DNA of 10,498 bases from Calditrichota bacterium (lineage in GTDB: Bacteria > Electryoneota > RPQS01): the NCBI GenBank assembly GCA_020057985.1, contig JAGVEU010000442.1, forward strand, positions 1 through 10,498, in the 5' to 3' direction. Under the pieces are notes generated by a model. The model searched no databases, was not told where the DNA came from, and saw nothing but the letters and a program-made list of their open reading frames with translations. Positions within the stretch are counted from its first letter, which is position 1. Every line of letters starts with the position of its first letter. Below are positions 5,923 through 10,498 of the stretch, one piece after another. Both the position numbers and the translations under genes were made by a program.

Positions 5923-7863
5923 ATGCGATTTCTACTCATCACAGTCTTCTCACTCTTCACCTCACTCTGCATCGCTGATGAGGTCGAGGACCTGATCAAG
6001 CAAGCGCCCGGCAAGGAAGCCTATCCACAGGCAGCGGCTTTGGTTCTGTTTGACAGACAGACAGTCACGATTGACAAAGAGGGCAACACAATTCGATCCC
6101 GCGAGCGACTCATTAAGCTCCTTGATGAACGCGCGAAGAGCCAATACGGGGATCAATCGGTTCCGTTCAATGCCGATGAAGACACGGTGATTATCACTGT
6201 CGCCCGAACGCGCTTGCCAGACGGAAAGTGGATAGAGCCGGAAAAGGATGCCTTTACATTAACTTCCGCTCCGGAAGTGCAGTGGGCTTCGGCTTATTCA
6301 CAGCTTAAGCAACGCAATGTCTCGTTCCCCGGTCTTGACGTGGGTGCTGTGATGCACTGGAGCTATACGATTCGACCCAAACCCAAATCCGCAAAGGAGA
6401 AGGTCAAGGAGAAAGCGGATGCAAAGCGCGCTGGTGGGATCGTGCTCTTTGGCGGATATGATCCGATTCTTGAGAAAACCTGCAAGATCCAAGTTGCAGA
6501 CGGTCGCGCGATTCGCTATGAGGTTCAGAACTCGGCGGTTGAGCCAAAGACCTCGCATGATGATGCCGTCAAGCAGACAACCTATTTCTGGGAATTGAAG
6601 AATCTTGAGCAGATCATTCAGGAACCGAATGCAACGACTTTGGGCTATCTTGTCCCGCGACTCTCATGGACGACGTTCAAAGACTGGGAGTCGCTTGGAA
6701 ATTTTGTAGCAAGCCGCTTCTGGGAGAAAGTGGATTCATCGCAAGCCGCGATTGAAGGCTATCTGGGTATCACAGCCAAGGAGATTCAGGGCAAGCCTGC
6801 TCTGATGCAAGCGGCGATGTGGGTTGCACGCAACATTCGCAACGTGAGCCTTTCACTTGGGCGCGCTGGTTACGAGCCGAATACTGCGGATCGAGTATGG
6901 CAAAACAAATACGGCGACCCACGAGACAAGGCTGTATTGCTCTGTGCTCTGTTGCGAGCCTACGGTTATGCTCCGCAGGTTGTGCTTGTTCTCAACGACA
7001 ATGTTCCGTTTTCTGATCTGCCGGTGCTTGAGCAATTCTCTCATTTGATCATCGCCGTACCCATGGAACAGGATACAATCTGGATTGATCCGACCGCGGA
7101 AAACTATCTACCCGGAGCGCTGCCCTATCGTTGCACTTTCGGCATGGGCTGCACGTTAATGGACGGCGCACCGATGCTTCTAAAAGTCCCGGCGGGTTCC
7201 ATCGAGTCGCGGAGTGTGCGTACCGAAATCAAGGCAACGCTGTCGGCGCTTGGCGATCTGAGTGGTTATGCTGCTTGTCGTCCGTTCGGCGGTTTCGGTG
7301 CACGTGCCCGCTCGGTTTTCAAAGATCAGAAGCAGCAGGAGCAGGATATCTTTGCGCAACGGGCAGTCTCCCGAATCTCACAAGGCACAAAGATGACCGA
7401 GTTTGTGTTTTCCGACCCGATAGATTTAACTACTAACTTTGTGACCAAACTCGGTTTTCAGTCACCGGGCTACGGAGTCAGGCAGCAGGATATGTTGCTG
7501 GTGGAGCTTCCCACGAATCCTTTCGTTTTTGGAACGACAGGTTTCTATCCGAGTTTGCCGGAAGTTCACTATCCGGTTGAACTCCCTCCGCAGTCACGTG
7601 CCAGCACTGTAGTGGAACTCACAATCCCTGACAACTTCATCGTGTCCTATCTGCCTCCGCCGCTCATTGTCGAGAATCCATATCTTTCGCTCGTGCTGCA
7701 ACCGGAGCTTCAGGGCCAGAAGCTGACATGGACACAGACGCTTGAGATCAAAGCCGACATCGTTCCCAAAGCAGACTACGGTATGATTCGAGACGTTTTT
7801 GAGCGGCTCTCACTCCAGAAAAACCGACTGGCAATTCTGGAAGAGAAGAAGGCGAGGAAGTAA
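5923..7863 (+). CDS. Exported DUF3857/transglutaminase-like paralog lacking the catalytic Cys
   Basis: The 646-residue protein has a signal peptide (residues 1-18, cleavage after CIA) and the same order as the protein at 3015-4922. The N-terminal DUF3857-type region includes 'TVARTRLPDGKWIEPEKDAF' and 'RNVSFPGLDVGAVMHWSYTI'. A Lys-rich insert lies near residues 154-169. The transglutaminase-like core covers about 290-400, and a beta-rich C-terminus follows. In the core, 'KYGDPRDKA' aligns with the usual GDC(K/R)DKA motif but has Pro333 (codon CCA at 6919) where the nucleophile should be. His374 and Asp389 are kept. It is therefore probably a non-enzymatic binding or structural partner. No Shine-Dalgarno precedes ATG 5923, and REP unit C lies 41 bp upstream, so the insertion may have changed its expression. 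The frame is otherwise intact. Confidence 0.92.
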   Translation: MRFLLITVFSLFTSLCIADEVEDLIKQAPGKEAYPQAAALVLFDRQTVTIDKEGNTIRSRERLIKLLDERAKSQYGDQSVPFNADEDTVIITVARTRLPDGKWIEPEKDAFTLTSAPEVQWASAYSQLKQRNVSFPGLDVGAVMHWSYTIRPKPKSAKEKVKEKADAKRAGGIVLFGGYDPILEKTCKIQVADGRAIRYEVQNSAVEPKTSHDDAVKQTTYFWELKNLEQIIQEPNATTLGYLVPRLSWTTFKDWESLGNFVASRFWEKVDSSQAAIEGYLGITAKEIQGKPALMQAAMWVARNIRNVSLSLGRAGYEPNTADRVWQNKYGDPRDKAVLLCALLRAYGYAPQVVLVLNDNVPFSDLPVLEQFSHLIIAVPMEQDTIWIDPTAENYLPGALPYRCTFGMGCTLMDGAPMLLKVPAGSIESRSVRTEIKATLSALGDLSGYAACRPFGGFGARARSVFKDQKQQEQDIFAQRAVSRISQGTKMTEFVFSDPIDLTTNFVTKLGFQSPGYGVRQQDMLLVELPTNPFVFGTTGFYPSLPEVHYPVELPPQSRASTVVELTIPDNFIVSYLPPPLIVENPYLSLVLQPELQGQKLTWTQTLEIKADIVPKADYGMIRDVFERLSLQKNRLAILEEKKARK

Positions 7864-7908
7864 CACCGCAAGCCAAATTTCTACTTCAGTGATTTCGGCA
7901 ACACGCCC

Positions 7909-7936
7909 CTCGCTTGGGGGGTAGGGGGGTTGCGAG
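7909..7936 (+). repeat. G-rich dispersed element, copy 2
   Basis: This is the same 28-nt unit as at 101-128, with two differences. Here it is symmetrical: CTCGC and GCGAG at the ends are perfect inverted repeats around TT, six G, TA, six G, TT. It lies 45 bp after the stop of the transglutaminase-like gene and 77 bp before the probable nuo promoter. A CCCC at 7906-7909 could pair with part of the first G run. Confidence 0.6.
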
Positions 7937-8013
7937 ATGATTACCTTCTATCATGTCCGTCCCGCCGAGCACAGTTTGAGGATTCGTGTGTCCGGCGTTT
8001 GACCGGCTTTCCC

Positions 8014-8054
8014 TTGACAATGTTAAAAGTTTTCCGTAGTTTAAGGCTTAAACT
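8014..8054 (+). promoter_or_regulatory. Probable nuo operon promoter with overlapping palindrome
   Basis: A perfect TTGACA (8014-8019) is followed after 17 nt by TAGTTT (8037-8042), a weak minus-10. A 17-bp palindrome, AGTTTAAG-G-CTTAAACT (8038-8054), covers the minus-10 and the expected transcription start, the position of a repressor operator. The nuoA start is about 185 bp downstream, so a long leader is expected. The regulator is unknown, and the weak minus-10 could mean an activator is needed. Confidence 0.5.
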
Positions 8055-8154
8055 GAACTTGGTGAACTCTCTTCGTCACAAAGCGCAAGCCTTAGTATTT
8101 TATGCAGTTATGTAGCTGCTATGGGTTCACAATAGGAACAAACTCCGCCGACAT

Positions 8155-8184
8155 ACTTCGTGAAGTTTTGGGCAAAGACCCAAA
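8155..8184 (+). promoter_or_regulatory. Tandem hairpins in the nuo leader
   Basis: Two short inverted repeats lie back to back: ACTTC-GT-GAAGT (8155-8166) and TTTGGG-CAAAGA-CCCAAA (8167-8184). They sit 55 bp before the proposed nuoA start, inside the expected leader. They may affect mRNA stability or be a weak remnant terminator. Neither has a T tract. Confidence 0.3.
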
Positions 8185-8238
8185 CAATGCAAGAATCGCA
8201 GTTGCTTCTCCCTCCCTTATGTCACTTTGAGGTCAGCT

Positions 8239-8604
8239 TTGTCCGTTTTTAACAACAATATCGTTATCCTCCTCTTGGTCTTTGCCGGAGCTGCTGCCAC
8301 CGTTGGATTGTTTGTGGCACTCACGCTATTCGTCGGGCCGAAGCGACCGAACCCGACCAAAGCCCTGCCGTTCGAGTGCGGCTTTGCACTTCCCGGTGAC
8401 GCGCAGCATCCCTTTCCGATCAAATACTATCTCGTCGCCATCCTTTTCATTGTGTTCGACATCGAGGTCGCTTTCATGTACCCGTGGGCGGTTTCTTTCA
8501 AGCAGATCGGCATGACTGGCTTTGTTTCGATGATGATCTTTCTGGCGATTTTGCTGGTGGGATTGTATTACGCCTCGAAGAAGCATGTCTTTGACTGGAA
8601 GTAA
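8239..8604 (+). CDS. nuoA: NADH-quinone oxidoreductase subunit A
   Basis: NuoA is a small membrane subunit of complex I that helps anchor the peripheral arm next to the quinone site. The 121-residue protein has three predicted membrane helices (about 7-31, 62-86, 93-112). The invariant loop between the first two reads 'PFECGF' (Glu46, Cys47), and 'FDIEVAFMYPWA' (Asp74, Glu76) follows in the second helix, which fixes the family. No ATG is available. TTG 8239 has GAGG six nt upstream and is preferred. TTG 8227, four codons earlier, is possible but has no ribosome binding site. Length is normal. The gene is first of a nuoABC series, 17 bp before nuoB. Confidence 0.95.
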   Translation: MSVFNNNIVILLLVFAGAAATVGLFVALTLFVGPKRPNPTKALPFECGFALPGDAQHPFPIKYYLVAILFIVFDIEVAFMYPWAVSFKQIGMTGFVSMMIFLAILLVGLYYASKKHVFDWK

Positions 8605-8621
8605 AACGGAACGAAACACGC

Positions 8622-9170
8622 ATGTCCAACAACTACCCGCATCCTTCTGACCTTATAACCGGTTCAGGCAAGCAATTTCAGAACGAGCATTCAGCGGACT
8701 TCAGTCCGGCGCTGACTGGCTCAGTCATGACGACGAAGTTCGACAAGCTGCTCGGCTGGGCGCGCAAGTATTCTCTCTTCCAGTATCCATTTGTAACCGC
8801 GTGCTGTGGCATGGAGTACATGTCGGTCGCATGTTCGCACTATGATCTTGATCGCTTTGGCGCTGCATTCCCGCGATTCAGCCCCCGTCAAGCCGATGTA
8901 CTGTGGGTGGTAGGTACGGTGAGTCACAAGCTCGCCCCGCTGATGAAGACTATCTACGACCAGATGGCCGATCCCAAGTGGGTAGTCAGCTTCGGCGCGT
9001 GTGCGAGTTGTGGCGGTCCTTACGACAACTATGCCACGGTGCAGGGAATTGACACGATTATTCCGGTGGACATTTACATTGCCGGGTGCCCGCCCCGGCC
9101 TGAAGCCGTGCTGGATGGAGTACTCAAGTTGCAGCACATGATACAGAATTCCAAACACGTGTGGAAGTGA
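8622..9170 (+). CDS. nuoB: NADH-quinone oxidoreductase subunit B
   Basis: NuoB carries iron-sulphur cluster N2, the last electron carrier before quinone, at the junction of the two arms of complex I. The 182-residue protein shows all four N2 ligands: adjacent Cys61 and Cys62 in 'TACCGMEY', Cys127 in 'FGACASCGG' and Cys156 in 'AGCPPRPEA'. Also typical are 'SPRQADVLWVVGTV' and 'YDQMADPKWVVS'. The third motif is usually ASSGG; here an additional Cys130 replaces the second Ser, which is uncommon. The N-terminal 35 residues are variable, as in other members. The Shine-Dalgarno is weak. The stop overlaps nothing, and nuoC begins 11 bp later. Confidence 0.97.
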   Translation: MSNNYPHPSDLITGSGKQFQNEHSADFSPALTGSVMTTKFDKLLGWARKYSLFQYPFVTACCGMEYMSVACSHYDLDRFGAAFPRFSPRQADVLWVVGTVSHKLAPLMKTIYDQMADPKWVVSFGACASCGGPYDNYATVQGIDTIIPVDIYIAGCPPRPEAVLDGVLKLQHMIQNSKHVWK

Positions 9171-9181
9171 AGGCTTTCGTA

Positions 9182-9658
9182 ATGGATAAATTCCCCGAAC
9201 AAATTGCCATCGAGAAAAAACTACCCAAAGCGATCTTCGATTGGCATAACCAGCACGGCGACCGGACGCTCATCGTCAACGGGTCCCATATTCTTGAGAT
9301 CTCCCGAATTCTCAAAGAAGACCTTGGCTACGATTATCTCGTAGACATCACCTGTGTGGACTATCTCCCCCGCAAGCCGCGCTTTGAGATCGTCTATCAT
9401 TACATGAACATGGCCACGAAAGCCGGCCTGCGTGTGAAGATTCAATCCGATGAGCTTCACCCGGAAGTGGCGAGCCTAACTCCGCTCTGGCTAACCGCCA
9501 ACTGGCTCGAACGCGAGACTTATGATCTCTATGGAGTGCGCTTTACAGGTCATCCGAATCTGAAACGGATTCTACTCTATGAAGGCTTCGAGGGCTATCC
9601 GCTCCGCAAGGACTACCCGAAACAGAAACGGCAACCACTGATCGGGCCGAACAACTAA
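9182..9658 (+). CDS. nuoC: NADH-quinone oxidoreductase subunit C (30 kDa type)
   Basis: NuoC is a peripheral-arm subunit of complex I that packs against NuoD and NuoB and has no cofactor of its own. The 158-residue protein contains the complete family signature 'ERETYDLYGVRFTGHPNLKR' (Glu110 to Arg129), followed by 'GYPLRKDYP', where NuoC ends in bacteria with separate C and D subunits. It is therefore not a NuoCD fusion. ATG 9182 with AAGG eight nt upstream is preferred over GTG 9161, which overlaps the nuoB stop. The next gene expected in the operon, nuoD, does not follow; a ParA-type gene does. Confidence 0.96.
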   Translation: MDKFPEQIAIEKKLPKAIFDWHNQHGDRTLIVNGSHILEISRILKEDLGYDYLVDITCVDYLPRKPRFEIVYHYMNMATKAGLRVKIQSDELHPEVASLTPLWLTANWLERETYDLYGVRFTGHPNLKRILLYEGFEGYPLRKDYPKQKRQPLIGPNN

Positions 9659-9710
9659 GAATATAACTGTGATGGGAGCCGCTAAGCCTACTTCCATTCG
9701 AGAGGAGACC

Positions 9711-10498
9711 ATGTCTGCAAAGGTTATTTCGATGATCAATATGAAAGGTGGGGTTGGAAAGACCACCTTGGCTGTGAACTTAGCATATCAGTTGGCGTAT
9801 AATGGCTTTGAAAATCGAGTACTCCTTGTGGACGCTGACCCCCAATTCAACGCTACTCAATACTTGCTGTCGAACGATAAGGTGCTCAACCTGTACGCGG
9901 AGACCGGAGATTATGGCACCGTACTCGACATCTTCTTACAAACTCCTTTGACTGCAGTCCTGAAGACAGGTGGAAAGTTACCACGGAAGAAGTCGCGCCA
10001 AATACCCACTCCAATATATTCGGGAAAGGGGAAACTTGACCTCATCCCCTCTACGTTGAAGTTGATTGAAGTCGAAACGTCCATGAGACAGACAGAAAAC
10101 CGACTGAAGTTATACTTGGATTCAAAGCGAAATGACCACGATTTCATCATAATAGACTGTCCTCCAACAATTTCGATCTATACTTTGAGTGCTTATTTAG
10201 CAAGCGACTATTACCTTGTTCCAGTAAAACCTGATCCGCTGTCAACTATCGGACTTCCTCTTCTGGAGGAAGCCATCGAGAATTATGCAGCCAATTCTGG
10301 CCGGAAGGTTCCGCAGATCGGGGTTATTTTCACTATGGTGAGGCGAACGCAGTTAATGAGGGCTGAAATGGCCGGATTGCGCCAGAGTAGTCGTACGATA
10401 TTTATACTGTTTCCCGAAAGTAATCCGCCAATGAGCAGTCATTGGCCGCCGAGCAGGGTTAAGGTCTTCCGCAACCCTGCCGAAATCCGAAACCGCAA
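9711..10498 (+). CDS. ParA-family ATPase, 3' end outside the window
   Basis: A deviant Walker A motif 'KGGVGKTT' (residues 12-19, signature Lys12 and Lys17) is followed by 'LLVDADPQFNAT' (Asp41, Asp43) and Walker B 'FIIIDCPPT' (Asp149). 'PDPLSTIGLPLLEEA' and 'MRAEMAGLRQ' complete the MinD/ParA fold, an ATP-driven dimer that binds DNA or membranes to position cargo. AGGAG three nt before ATG 9711 supports this start; ATG 9672 in frame has none. The frame stays open to the window edge, but from residue 246 (10446) its codons are REP DNA, so the natural C-terminus may be replaced. No ParB or parS was seen. Codon use and lower GC than nuoC suggest acquisition. It occupies the usual nuoD position. 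Confidence 0.9.
   Translation, partial: MSAKVISMINMKGGVGKTTLAVNLAYQLAYNGFENRVLLVDADPQFNATQYLLSNDKVLNLYAETGDYGTVLDIFLQTPLTAVLKTGGKLPRKKSRQIPTPIYSGKGKLDLIPSTLKLIEVETSMRQTENRLKLYLDSKRNDHDFIIIDCPPTISIYTLSAYLASDYYLVPVKPDPLSTIGLPLLEEAIENYAANSGRKVPQIGVIFTMVRRTQLMRAEMAGLRQSSRTIFILFPESNPPMSSHWPPSRVKVFRNPAEIRNR
10446..10498. repeat. Variant REP element at the window edge
   Basis: CCGCCGAGCAGGGTT is the REP end sequence, and AACCCTGCCGAAATCCG is the reverse complement of the internal CGGATTTCGGCAGGGT of units A to C. Compared with those units it is shortened and reads in the opposite orientation. GCAGGGTT and AACCCTGC form an 8-bp hairpin around 12 nt. The right part is cut off by the window edge. It overlaps the open ParA frame. 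Confidence 0.7.

Noticed and set aside
7962..7971. CCGCCGAGCA resembling the REP end
   Set aside because: Only ten bases match and the rest of the unit is absent, so chance or an unprovable remnant.
7930..8115. 61-codon plus-strand frame in the nuo upstream region
   Set aside because: It crosses the TTGACA promoter and palindrome, has no Shine-Dalgarno, and its composition is not protein-like.
9161..9181. GTG start for nuoC overlapping the nuoB stop
   Set aside because: It has no upstream ribosome binding site, whereas ATG 9182 has AAGG at good spacing and matches the usual NuoC N-terminal length.

Overview
The window comes from a diderm (Gram-negative-type) bacterium of moderate GC content. 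It encodes two SPII lipoproteins, a predicted outer-membrane beta-barrel, two large exported DUF3857/transglutaminase-like proteins and the start of a proton-pumping NADH dehydrogenase (complex I) operon. The DUF3857 pair and one TAnnTTTG-type promoter would fit the FCB supergroup or a related candidate phylum, but this is inference; no rRNA or ribosomal protein is present to settle it.

Layout. 1-2147: a G-rich repeat, two lipoprotein genes facing right (185-781, 863-1297), a strong hairpin terminator, and a convergent outer-membrane protein gene on the minus strand (2059 to 1433) with a palindrome inside its promoter. 2148-3014: a gene-poor, scarred stretch holding what looks like the 5' end of a phage-type replication protein, a small charged reading frame, and two structured repeats just upstream of the next gene. 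3015-7863: two paralogous exported proteins with DUF3857 plus transglutaminase-like domains. The first keeps a Cys-His-Asp triad; the second has proline in place of the catalytic cysteine. Between them sits a REP island: two and a partial copy of a 138-bp nested palindrome flanking a REP-associated tyrosine transposase (RAYT, HUH type).

7864-8238: a regulatory stretch with a second copy of the G-rich repeat, a TTGACA promoter overlapping a 17-bp palindrome, and leader hairpins. 8239-9658: nuoA, nuoB and nuoC in tight series, encoding the membrane-arm anchor and two peripheral-arm subunits of complex I. Where nuoD is usually found there is instead a stand-alone ParA-type ATPase gene (9711 to the window edge). 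Its open frame runs into a variant REP element of the same family seen around the transposase.

The notable themes are a RAYT/REP system active enough to have reached three loci (a paralog junction, its own flanks and a ParA 3' end), an apparently dead transglutaminase paralog, a complex I operon broken or extended by a ParA gene, and several palindromes that no gene call explains. No tRNA, rRNA, CRISPR array or complete prophage was seen.
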